In this document: piece by piece, positions 36,130 to 44,564 of the stretch
How positions within the stretch are numbered: position 1 is the stretch's first letter
Layout of the letters: each line of letters begins with the position of its first letter
DNA from: Bacilli bacterium
Lineage (GTDB): Bacteria > Bacillota_I > Bacilli_A > RFN20 > CAG-288
Assembly: GCA_022647725.1 (NCBI GenBank)
Contig: JALCLG010000001.1
Span: 192,931-256,930 of the forward strand
DNA length: 64,000 nucleotides
Direction of reading: 5' to 3'
Program-made: the position numbers and the translations under genes
Notes under the pieces: generated by a model
Told to the model about the DNA's origin: nothing
The model's database searches: none
Seen by the model: only the letters and a program-made list of their open reading frames with translations

Positions 36130-38531
36130 TATGAACGGATAGCTCCTGAAAGGATTTCATTCTCACGGTCTTTGAGAATAATCTCTTTTTGTTTTTGCTT
36201 GTAGTCGTAGGCATAGGCTCCGACAAACAGCAGAACGATACCCGGCAATGTCAGTCCCAGCGTCCAAGGCCAACGGAAGGTGAGATAGGCCAAAGCCCCC
36301 TCGACATAGGAGACCAGACACCAGAAGGCAATAGTGTATTTGATCTGGCCTTTGCCCAATTCGGCTTTGGCTGTCGCCACGGAAGCAAAGCAGGGAATGT
36401 TCAGGCAGTTAAAGGCCATGAAGGCAATCAGCCCCGCATTCGTAATTCCCGTCAGACTTAAACCGGTGCTGGCATTGACGGAAAGCATCGCCGTCACGGC
36501 ATCTGCACCATCCAAAGCAACGATGGCATAGGTTCCATCCGCTTGCAGCTCTGCCGAGAACATATTGAAGGAAGCAGCCAACGTTCCGAAAGTGCCAACT
36601 ACCGACTCCTTGGCAATCGTTCCGGCAATGGTGGCAACGGAAAAGACCCAACCATTGCTGTTGAGCTGAGATCCAAAGCCAAGAGGAGTAAAGATTGGCA
36701 TAATGAAGCGACCGATATCAGCAAGAATCGACTCATTGATACGACTGAAGGTTGCTTCACCCGTAACGACTGTTCCGTCCTCCAAAGTAAGGGAAACAGT
36801 TTTGGTATAGTCCTCGAGGAACTGCCAGCTCCAGTTGATGTGGCTGAAAAGCCAGACAGCCATCGTGGAGAGGGCAATGATGGTGAACGCTTTGGTAACA
36901 AAATGCTTCAACTTATCCCAAAGATGCACGGCTAAGGCTTGAGGCTGCGGAAGATGATAGCTGGGAAGTTCCATAATGAAAGGAGGGATAGCTTCACGCT
37001 GGGTGGTGTGATGCATCAGCAAAACCAAGGCTATGGCGCTGGTCATACCGAAGACATACATGAAAAAGGTGATGAGGGAGGCATCCATGCCGGCGCTGGC
37101 AGCCACCCCACCGGCTATGGCAGTGATAACGGTAAGCTTAGCTGAGCAGGGGAAGAAAGGAATGACCCGGATGGTCTGCGTCCTTTCCTTCTCCGTATTG
37201 AGTGTCCGGGTATTGATCATGGCAGGAACACCGCATCCCAAACCCATAATCATTGGTAAGAAAGCACGACCGGACAAACCAAAGCGTCGGAAGATGCGGT
37301 CCAAAATGAAGGCTACTCTGGCCATATATCCGGAATCCTCCAAAAGGGAGAAGAAGAGGAAAAGCCACATTATTTGCGGTAAAAAGCTTAATACTGCCGC
37401 AATGCCACTGAGAACACCATCGACAACGAATCCAGAGGCCCAACTGTGGGCACCAGCATTTTCCATTGCTGTCTTGATGCTGGGATTGATAAGATTGTCA
37501 GTGATGGACTGAATCAGTGTCTGTGAGAAAACACCAACCGAGGTAATGCCATTCTGCGAATAGAAGAGCCCTTCAAAGGGGCCCCCTTCATTGAAGGTTC
37601 CGAACTGGATTCCCATATGATGCAGATAGAGGAGATCCTCTCCGAAAACGAAGTGGAAGATGACAAAGAGCAAGACGAGGAAAATCGGGATACCTGCCCA
37701 GCGATTGGTCAGAACCTTGTCGATCTTGTCTGACAAGGACAGTTTTTCTTTTTCCTCAACAGGCCGTCCAATCAAAGCCTGAGCGCAGTTATGAGCAATG
37801 AAAAGGTAACGTTGATTGGCGATTTCGGCTTCGTAATCGGGTCCCTCCGAAGGTAACAGTGGCAACACCTGCTGACCGGCTTCTTTGTTTTCGCTTTGCT
37901 CCAGTTCATCCTTTTCCAAAGCCTTGACGGCATGAAAAAGCGGGGAGGAGACACCTAGATTCTCATAGATGGCCTGAGCCTTGCCAAGGATTTCCTTGAA
38001 AGGAAGAATCGTCCGTCCCTTCCGAGGCGATTCGGAAACCTTGCGGGCTGCCTCCATCAGAACATCCAGCCCCTGCTTCTTCAACGCAGAGACCTCCACG
38101 ACCGGTACCCCTAGGACTTTCTCGAGAAGATCGCAGTCGATGCGGTTGCCATCTTTCTTGACGGCATCAATCATATTGATGGCGATGACAACCGGGACAT
38201 CCATTTCCAGAATCTGGGTGGTCATATAGAGATTGCGTTCCAGATTGGTGCCATCAATCACGTTAATGACACAATCCGGATGACCATTGAGAAGGTAGTT
38301 CCGGGAAATGACTTCTTCCGGCGAGTAAGGAGAAAGGGAGTAAATGCCAGGAAGATCAACAATGCTCATTTCCTCCCCTTTGTGGTCTCCTTTTCTGAAG
38401 AAATAGGTGCCACTGCGCTTCTCAACTGTCACACCTGGCCAATTTCCAACATAAGCACTGGATCCTGTCAAAGAGTTGAAAAGCGTTGTCTTGCCACAGT
38501 TGGGATTGCCTGCCAAAGCAAAGCTTTTCAT
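36129..38531 (-). CDS. feoB: Ferrous iron transporter FeoB
   Basis: An 800-residue iron(II) transporter. The N-terminal G domain has G1 GNPNCGKTT at residues 8-16, DLPG near 60 and a NMID-type G4 motif near 120. The membrane part has paired gate-type segments, including GLGCGVPAM near 425 and a second cysteine-containing half with NIPC near 718. It overlaps feoA by ATGA and is the main gene of a four-gene feo operon. Confidence 0.96.
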   Translation of the reverse strand: MKSFALAGNPNCGKTTLFNSLTGSSAYVGNWPGVTVEKRSGTYFFRKGDHKGEEMSIVDLPGIYSLSPYSPEEVISRNYLLNGHPDCVINVIDGTNLERNLYMTTQILEMDVPVVIAINMIDAVKKDGNRIDCDLLEKVLGVPVVEVSALKKQGLDVLMEAARKVSESPRKGRTILPFKEILGKAQAIYENLGVSSPLFHAVKALEKDELEQSENKEAGQQVLPLLPSEGPDYEAEIANQRYLFIAHNCAQALIGRPVEEKEKLSLSDKIDKVLTNRWAGIPIFLVLLFVIFHFVFGEDLLYLHHMGIQFGTFNEGGPFEGLFYSQNGITSVGVFSQTLIQSITDNLINPSIKTAMENAGAHSWASGFVVDGVLSGIAAVLSFLPQIMWLFLFFSLLEDSGYMARVAFILDRIFRRFGLSGRAFLPMIMGLGCGVPAMINTRTLNTEKERTQTIRVIPFFPCSAKLTVITAIAGGVAASAGMDASLITFFMYVFGMTSAIALVLLMHHTTQREAIPPFIMELPSYHLPQPQALAVHLWDKLKHFVTKAFTIIALSTMAVWLFSHINWSWQFLEDYTKTVSLTLEDGTVVTGEATFSRINESILADIGRFIMPIFTPLGFGSQLNSNGWVFSVATIAGTIAKESVVGTFGTLAASFNMFSAELQADGTYAIVALDGADAVTAMLSVNASTGLSLTGITNAGLIAFMAFNCLNIPCFASVATAKAELGKGQIKYTIAFWCLVSYVEGALAYLTFRWPWTLGLTLPGIVLLFVGAYAYDYKQKQKEIILKDRENEILSGAIRS

Positions 38532-38770
38532 ACGGAGGCCTCCTTTTTGTCGACTCTCATTTCAACAAGGGAGGCTTCAATCAAACGTAAGGAAAGCTCA
38601 TAGCCACGCAAAGTAATCTCAACCGGATCGCCTAAGGGGGCTTTCTTGCGTAAATAAACTTCCGCCCCCGGAGTGAGTCCCATATCGAACAAACGTCTGC
38701 GGATCTTGCCGGAGCCATTGACTTTATCAATGATTCCTGTTTGGCCGATGGCCATCTGATCCAAGGTCAT
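38528..38770 (-). CDS. feoA: Ferrous iron transport protein FeoA
   Basis: An 80-residue SH3-like FeoA domain: GQTGIIDKVNGSGKIRRRLF, then DMGLTPGAEVYLRKKAPLGD and an ELSLR end. It probably acts in the cytoplasm as an accessory factor for FeoB. It overlaps the feoB start by four bases. Confidence 0.93.
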   Translation of the reverse strand: MTLDQMAIGQTGIIDKVNGSGKIRRRLFDMGLTPGAEVYLRKKAPLGDPVEITLRGYELSLRLIEASLVEMRVDKKEASV

Positions 38771-38793
38771 GAATAACCTATCTCCTTTCAGTT

Positions 38794-39006
38794 TTAACCA
38801 ACACGGATGGATAATGACGTCTCCCTATCAAGAGCCAAACGCGATTCTTTGATTTTTACAATTACGGCGTTCTCGCTCCGGTCAAGGAGGGTAATCAGAC
38901 TTCCCTTCACAATTCCTAAAGCCTCCAAATGTTTTCTTGTTTTGTCATCTGAAACAATATCAATGACATGAAGCGGAAGGTTTTCAGGCGCAACTAAAAG
39001 CGGCAA
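38794..39006 (-). CDS. Second FeoA-domain protein
   Basis: A 70-residue FeoA-like domain (KHLEALGIVKGSLITLLDRS then VIVKIKESRLALD). It is the first gene of the operon, with an AAAGGAGAA ribosome site. Tandem feoA genes before feoB are common in this phylum. Confidence 0.88.
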   Translation of the reverse strand: MPLLVAPENLPLHVIDIVSDDKTRKHLEALGIVKGSLITLLDRSENAVIVKIKESRLALDRETSLSIRVG

Positions 39007-39029
39007 AGCAATTCTCCTTTCTATGTAGA

Positions 39030-39043
39030 TTAGTTATAACTAA
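39030..39043. promoter_or_regulatory. Perfect palindrome before feo, probable metal-repressor site
   Basis: TTAGTTATAACTAA is a 14-base perfect palindrome 24 bases before the first feo start codon, between the promoter region and the ribosome site. The TTAG...CTAA ends resemble DtxR/IdeR boxes more than Fur boxes. Iron-dependent repression of feo is the natural reading. Confidence 0.5.
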
Positions 39044-39214
39044 CCTTTAAACACGATACTATAATAATCCTCCGTCAAATAAAATGCAATAGTTTCCTTA
39101 AAAACGGAAATCTATCCGATTTTTTTATTGAAGCCATAGCAAGGTTTCTTTAATCAATATTCTCTATTAGAGAACCTAATAAGAGAATCCCTTCTTTTCT
39201 CCCAATAATATCCG

Positions 39215-39243
39215 TTGACAAGAAAGCAGAAAAAATCTATTCT
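39215..39243 (+). promoter_or_regulatory. Promoter of the DUF5714 gene
   Basis: TTGACA (39215-39220), 17 bases, then TATTCT (39238-39243). A palindrome TTCTCT-ATT-AGAGAA (39160-39174) lies upstream and could bind a regulator. Confidence 0.65.
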
Positions 39244-39268
39244 ACTGGCACCTTCGGGAGGAACTCAT

Positions 39269-39844
39269 ATGACCCTGACCATGGAAGACAAATGCGAGCT
39301 GATCAAAAAGGAGTGCCTGAAAAGCACCTCCAAGAACCCGGTTCTGTTAGCCAAGCAGCTGATGGCGCTGCCGGAAATCTCAATGCATGGTCCGGAACAT
39401 CATATGCTAGACGGCTCCGCTTTTCTGACCGCCTATTATAATGCTGGCGGGGCCATCGACCTGTCCAAAGCCTTGGACTTATTGAAAGACCGGGCGCTGA
39501 AAATGCCGGGTGCGATGTGTGGCTATTGGGGAATGTGCGGCAGCGTGGCTTCGTTAGGAGCCGCGATGTCGATCATTCACGGCGTGGGTCCTTTATCCGA
39601 TAACGACTACTACAAAGAGCAGATGGTCTATACCTCTTCTGTCATCCAGAAGATGAGCACCATCGGCGGTCCCCGGTGCTGCAAACGGAATGCCTTCCTC
39701 TCCTTATCCGCTGCCACTCAGGCCATCAACGAAAAAGAAGGACTCCGGATGGAGCTTCCTGAGAAAATCGTCTGTGAATTCACATCCAAGAATCCGACTT
39801 GCCTGAAAGAACGCTGCCCGTTCTATCCTGGTAAGACAAACTAG
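39269..39844 (+). CDS. DUF5714-type Cys-rich protein
   Basis: A 191-residue protein. The start is ATG 39269 because GGGAGGAA lies eight bases upstream and a promoter lies inside the longer open frame. It is rich in Cys (MCGYWGMCG near 95, GPRCCKRN near 135, CLKERCPFYPG at the C-terminus) and His (GPEHHMLDG near 46). That pattern fits the DUF5714 family, for which metal binding is plausible but no function is established. It is convergent with the LysR gene. Confidence 0.75.
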   Translation: MTLTMEDKCELIKKECLKSTSKNPVLLAKQLMALPEISMHGPEHHMLDGSAFLTAYYNAGGAIDLSKALDLLKDRALKMPGAMCGYWGMCGSVASLGAAMSIIHGVGPLSDNDYYKEQMVYTSSVIQKMSTIGGPRCCKRNAFLSLSAATQAINEKEGLRMELPEKIVCEFTSKNPTCLKERCPFYPGKTN

Positions 39845-40734
39845 TTTTCCTTGCGGTACGGAAGATAGTCAATGAACTTCTGTACAGCCAAGGAAGGCGC
39901 TCTGTTTTCAGGAAGGATATAGCCTATTTTCCGAGAAAAGGGTTTATCCAATGGCTTCAGCAAGACCTGGAAAGAGATTCTCTTTAGAATCAAGGAGGGC
40001 AGGAGAGAAATCCCCAGCCCTTTTTCAATCATAGCCATGATGGCATAGTCATCCCAGGTTTTGAAGCGGATCCGGGGCGACAGATGGTTCTTCTCAAAGA
40101 AGGAAAGAATGTCCTGTCTGCTCCCCTTTTCCAAGAGCAGGAAAGGTTCCTTTTCAAAAGCCTGAACGGGAAAAGACTTCCGCTTAGCCAGGGGATGAGT
40201 AATGGGCAAGACCGCCAAATAGCTGTCTTCCTCCAAGAAGGTTTCCTGGAGTCCTTTCTGGGCAGGAAGAGAAGTAAAGCCAAGGTTGGCTTTGCCTTTT
40301 CGGACCCAGTCATTGATTTCATCATAATCCCCTAAAAGGAGCTCATAATTAATACCAGGATAATCTTTTTGGAAACGGCTGATCATCGGCGGCAGCCAAT
40401 AAGTGCAGACTGAGGAAAACTGGGCTTCACTGTTGAGATGACTGGCTTCCTGACAAAGGCATTGGATTCGTGGAAGCGTGGCAATCGTCAGATGCCCGGA
40501 AGTCAGTCCCAGCTGGGATAAGGTTTTCCCTTCCGGAGTCAGGAAGACACCCTGACGACTGCGGCTCAGCAGGCTGAAACCGAAAGATTCCTCGAGATCG
40601 TGAATCATCCGGCTGACGGCCGACTCCGTGTAAGAAAGGCTTTGGGCAGCTTCAGAAAGGCTGCCTAGTTCGACTGTCTTCAAAAAGGCCTGGTATTTCA
40701 AAAGATTGTAATCTATGCCACTATTGTATTCCAT
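39841..40734 (-). CDS. LysR-family transcriptional regulator
   Basis: A 297-residue regulator. The N-terminal winged helix (10-70) has AFLKTVELGSLSEAAQSLSYTESAVSRMI, followed by the linker helix and a periplasmic-binding-like effector domain (95-290). The minus-strand -10 TATAAA (40747-40742) ends seven bases before the ATG and no ribosome site is present, so the mRNA is probably leaderless. It is divergent from the YbaK/ProX gene, which may be its target. The effector is unknown. Confidence 0.88.
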   Translation of the reverse strand: MEYNSGIDYNLLKYQAFLKTVELGSLSEAAQSLSYTESAVSRMIHDLEESFGFSLLSRSRQGVFLTPEGKTLSQLGLTSGHLTIATLPRIQCLCQEASHLNSEAQFSSVCTYWLPPMISRFQKDYPGINYELLLGDYDEINDWVRKGKANLGFTSLPAQKGLQETFLEEDSYLAVLPITHPLAKRKSFPVQAFEKEPFLLLEKGSRQDILSFFEKNHLSPRIRFKTWDDYAIMAMIEKGLGISLLPSLILKRISFQVLLKPLDKPFSRKIGYILPENRAPSLAVQKFIDYLPYRKEN

Positions 40735-40812
40735 TTTGTGATTTATAAAGTGATATTTATTTGCTTAACTCATCGAAGGCAGACTTCTATACTCTTTTTC
40801 GAGGTATTGATC

Positions 40813-41346
40813 ATGATCACAGTCAGTGGAATAAAGACGACGGCTCGTCTCACGTATAAAACGGAACTGGAAGCCAAAGTTTATGAGACGCTTGCCAAGC
40901 TTGGGATTCCCTTCCGCCGGGTGGATACTGGGGAAGCTATCACGATGGAAGATTGCCAGGCTAACGATCAAGCCATCGGTCTGCCGATTGTGAAGTCTCT
41001 CTTCCTGTGTGACCGCCAGCAAGAACATTTCTATCTTTACATTCTTCCCGGTGACCAGCGTTTTGACTCGAAAGCCTTCAGCCAGGGTCTTGGGATTTCC
41101 CGGGTCTCGTTTGCTCCGAAGGAACTTTTCGAGACGATGCTGCAGGCTAAGATCGGAGCAGCGACTCTCCTTTCAGCCTTGGTGGATCCCCAAAACAAAA
41201 TCCGGATTGTCATCGACAGCTCCGTTGCGATGAAAAAAGAAATTGGCATCAGTGATGGCACCGATACCTGTTTTATGATTCTGAAGACTCAGGATGTATT
41301 GAAAACCCTGCTGCCTTCAGCCAATCATCCGGCAACCATCCTTTAG
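40813..41346 (+). CDS. YbaK/ProX-type aminoacyl-tRNA deacylase
   Basis: A 177-residue editing-domain protein that probably hydrolyses mischarged tRNA (Ala- or Cys-tRNA-Pro type) in the cytoplasm. I start it at ATG 40813 (MITVSGIK) with GAGGT upstream; the longer open frame lacks a ribosome site. Family features are AIGLPIVKSLFLCD near 55-70 with its conserved Lys, and a GLGISRVSFAPKELFETML segment near 95. It ends four bases into pflA on the other strand. Confidence 0.85.
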   Translation: MITVSGIKTTARLTYKTELEAKVYETLAKLGIPFRRVDTGEAITMEDCQANDQAIGLPIVKSLFLCDRQQEHFYLYILPGDQRFDSKAFSQGLGISRVSFAPKELFETMLQAKIGAATLLSALVDPQNKIRIVIDSSVAMKKEIGISDGTDTCFMILKTQDVLKTLLPSANHPATIL

Positions 41347-42089
41347 TCTAGATAGCCTTGATAAGCCTTCGTATCTAAAAGCGTCTCTGCTTTCTGAACA
41401 TTCTCCTTGGTCGGCTCCAAAACGCCTTTCAGCGGATAAGGAATCCCCAGTTTCTCATATTTGGGTAACGCCAATGTGTGATAGGGCAGGACTTCCACCC
41501 GTTTCACATTCGTCAGTGTTTTAATAAACTCGCCTGTCCGTCTCAGAAGATCCTCATCATCTGTCAGACCCGGAACGAGGACATAGCGGATCCAGATGGG
41601 ATAGCCGATCTTGGAAAGATACTGGAAAAGATCTCGGACATTGGCGTTGTCCTTGCCCGTAATTTTCTGGTGCAGGGGGCTATCAATAGCTTTGATGTCC
41701 AGCATAAACAGATCCGTGACTTTGAGCAGTTCATTGAACTTGGAGAAGTAAGGTTCCTCCTGAGTGAAAGGACCGCCGGCCGTATCCAGAGCGACCGAAA
41801 TCCCCTGAGCCTTGCAGAGTTGGGAAAGTTCCAAAACAAAGTCAATCTGAGCCAAAGGTTCTCCGCCGGAGACAGTAATGCCGCCATGGTCTTTCCAATA
41901 AGGCTTGTAACTTAACAACTTCTGAAATGCCTCTCGGGGTGTTATCTCCTTGCCGCCCTGATAATTCCAAGCATCAGGATTATGACAATAGAGGCAACGG
42001 AAAGGGCATCCAGTCAAGAAAAGGATGGACCGGACACCCGGTCCATCCACCAGTCCAAAGCTTTCAATCGACAGATACCGTCCCGTCAT
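41343..42089 (-). CDS. pflA: Pyruvate formate-lyase activating enzyme
   Basis: A 248-residue radical-SAM activase that installs the glycyl radical on PflB. The cluster motif CPFRCLYC has Cys28, Cys32 and Cys35, followed by HNPD. GGEPL near 82 is the SAM-binding turn. It starts two bases after the pflB stop and is in the same operon. Confidence 0.96.
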   Translation of the reverse strand: MTGRYLSIESFGLVDGPGVRSILFLTGCPFRCLYCHNPDAWNYQGGKEITPREAFQKLLSYKPYWKDHGGITVSGGEPLAQIDFVLELSQLCKAQGISVALDTAGGPFTQEEPYFSKFNELLKVTDLFMLDIKAIDSPLHQKITGKDNANVRDLFQYLSKIGYPIWIRYVLVPGLTDDEDLLRRTGEFIKTLTNVKRVEVLPYHTLALPKYEKLGIPYPLKGVLEPTKENVQKAETLLDTKAYQGYLD

Positions 42090-42090
42090 G

Positions 42091-44346
42091 TTACATCCTC
42101 TCGTGACAGGTTCTGGCTAAAACATCCAGTTGCTGCTCATGGGTCAGATCAATGAACTTGACCGCATAGCCAGAGACACGGATGGTGAAGTTGGCGTATT
42201 CTTCTTTTTCCGGATGTTCCATTGCATCCATCAGCTTCTCCTTGCCGAAGACGTTGACATTGAGATGATGGGCGCCCTGAGCAAAGTAGCCATCCAGGAC
42301 CTGCGCCAGATTCGTCTTGCGTTCATCATTGCTGTGGCCTAAGGCATCGGTAGCAATGGTCTGGGTATTGCTGATGCCATCCAAGGCATCCTCATAGGGA
42401 AGCTTAGCCACGGAATTGAGGCTGGCCAAAAGCCCGTTCTGTTCGGCACCGTAGCACGGATTGGCTCCCGGCGAAAGCGGCAAACCACGTTTGCGGCCAT
42501 CCGGCAAAGTGCCGGTGGCTTTCCCATAGACGACATTGGATGTGATGGTGAGGATTGAGGTCGTCGGCTCGGCATTCCGGTAAGTCTTCTTGGAGCGAAT
42601 CTTGGTGATGAAGTCATGGAGAAGAGTCTTGGCAATCGTATCCGCCCGGTCATCATCGTTGCCATAGCGAGGGAAGTCTCCTTCAACGACAAAGTCGACG
42701 GCCACGCCCTTTTCATCCCGGATAGGTTTCACCTTGGCATACTTGATGGCACTTAAGGAGTCGACCACATGGGAAAAGCCGGCAATGCCAGTCGCAAAGG
42801 TACGTCTCACATCGGTATCGATGAGAGCCATCTCCGCGGCTTCGTAATAATACTTGTCGTGCATGTAATGGATGATGTTGAGGGCATTGACATAGACGGA
42901 GCTGAGCCAGTCCATCATCGCCAGATACTTTGTCTTCACTTCCTCGTAGTCGAGAACCTCGCCGCGGCAAGGCTCATAGGCCGGTCCGACCTGATCATGG
43001 GTGATCTCATCGACACCGCCGTTGATGGCATAAAGCAGGCACTTGGCCAAATTGGCACGGGCACCGAAGAACTGCATCTCTTTGCCCGTCTGGGTGGCGG
43101 AAACACAGCAGCAGATGGAGTAGTCATCCGACCAGATAGGACGCATCACTTCATCATTCTCATATTGGATGGAGGATGTCTTGACGGAGATGAGAGAGGC
43201 GTATTCCTTGAAAGTCTGAGGCAGTTTGGGCGACCAGAGCACCGTCAGATTCGGCTCCGGGGCCGGTCCCATGTTCTCCAGGGTGTGGAGGAACCGGAAA
43301 TCGGTCTTCGTCACCATGCTTCTTCCTTTTTCATCCATGCCGGCCAGCTCCAAAGTGGCCCAGACAGGGTCACCGGAGAAAAGCTGATTGTAGGACGGGA
43401 TACGGGCAAACTTCACCATTCTCAGTTTCATAACGAAATGATCAATGATTTCCTGAGCCTGGCTCTCAGTCAGGGCATGATTCCTGAAGTCCCGCTGGAA
43501 GTAGATATCCATGAAGGTGCTGATACGACCCACCGACATGGCAGCGCCATTCTGTGTCTTTATGGCAGCCAAGTACCCGAAATAAAGCCACTGCATAGCC
43601 TCTTTTGCGTTCCGGGCAGGGCGAGTGATGTCAAAGCCGTAACGGCTTGCCATCACAACCATGTCCTTGAGTGCCTGAATCTGCATCTGAATCTCTTCCC
43701 GCTGGCGGATGACCTCATCCGTCATCGGCAGGTAGTTGGTCCGGGAAAAATCGGCTTCCTTGCCTTCAATCAGGTTGTCAATGCCGTAAAGAGCAATCCG
43801 GCGGTAATCGCCGACGATTCTTCCCCGACCATAAGTGTCGGGAAGACCGGTGATGATCTTATTGTGGCGGCAGCGCATGATTTCCGGAGTATAGGCATCG
43901 AAAACACCATCATTATGGGTTTTCCTGTCTTCGGTGAAAATCTTATGAAGTTCCGCATCGGGGGTATAGCCATAGGTCGTCAAGGCTTCCTCGGCCATCT
44001 TGATTCCGCCAAAAGGCATGAAAGCACGTTTCAATGGCTTGTCCGTCTGAAGACCGACAATGGCTTCCTGGTCTTTGGTGGCTTCATCGATATAACCCGG
44101 CCCATAGCTGGTCAGGGTCGAGACGACATGAGTCTCCATATCCAGGACTCCGCCTTTGCGGCGTTCCTCTTTTTGGAGATCGGAGACCTTCTTCCACAAG
44201 GCGGTAGTGGCCGGAGTCGGGCCGGCTAAGAAGCTTTCATCCCCGTCATAGGATTCGAAGTTCGACTGAATGAAATTCCGGACAGAAACAGTGGCGGTCC
44301 AGAGACCACCCTGAAATCCCTGCCAAGCATTGGTTGTGTCTTTCAT
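42091..44346 (-). CDS. pflB: Formate acetyltransferase (pyruvate formate-lyase)
   Basis: A 751-residue glycyl-radical enzyme that converts pyruvate and CoA to acetyl-CoA and formate, and so indicates an anaerobic lifestyle. The catalytic cysteines are Cys413-Cys414 in [10 protein letters not shown] (three Cys in a row here). The glycyl-radical motif RVSGYAV has Gly726 near the C-terminus. A strong AAGGAGGG site precedes the ATG. Length and motifs are standard. Confidence 0.97.
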   Translation of the reverse strand: MKDTTNAWQGFQGGLWTATVSVRNFIQSNFESYDGDESFLAGPTPATTALWKKVSDLQKEERRKGGVLDMETHVVSTLTSYGPGYIDEATKDQEAIVGLQTDKPLKRAFMPFGGIKMAEEALTTYGYTPDAELHKIFTEDRKTHNDGVFDAYTPEIMRCRHNKIITGLPDTYGRGRIVGDYRRIALYGIDNLIEGKEADFSRTNYLPMTDEVIRQREEIQMQIQALKDMVVMASRYGFDITRPARNAKEAMQWLYFGYLAAIKTQNGAAMSVGRISTFMDIYFQRDFRNHALTESQAQEIIDHFVMKLRMVKFARIPSYNQLFSGDPVWATLELAGMDEKGRSMVTKTDFRFLHTLENMGPAPEPNLTVLWSPKLPQTFKEYASLISVKTSSIQYENDEVMRPIWSDDYSICCCVSATQTGKEMQFFGARANLAKCLLYAINGGVDEITHDQVGPAYEPCRGEVLDYEEVKTKYLAMMDWLSSVYVNALNIIHYMHDKYYYEAAEMALIDTDVRRTFATGIAGFSHVVDSLSAIKYAKVKPIRDEKGVAVDFVVEGDFPRYGNDDDRADTIAKTLLHDFITKIRSKKTYRNAEPTTSILTITSNVVYGKATGTLPDGRKRGLPLSPGANPCYGAEQNGLLASLNSVAKLPYEDALDGISNTQTIATDALGHSNDERKTNLAQVLDGYFAQGAHHLNVNVFGKEKLMDAMEHPEKEEYANFTIRVSGYAVKFIDLTHEQQLDVLARTCHERM

Positions 44347-44564
44347 AGCCTTCCCTCCTTAACTGGTAGTATTCTATTCCAAATGCGACCTGGCTTGATA
44401 CAATTTCGCTCAAGAATTTTTAGGTGCTATTTTTCGCAAACGTTAAAGGCAAAGGGGAAAGAAACAATTTGCCTGTTTTCCTGAATTAATGGTATAATTT
44501 CTTATCCGCAAATGGAAAAGGAAACTGAGGCCGTCAATTCTATCTCGGCGAGGTTCTAGAAAAT

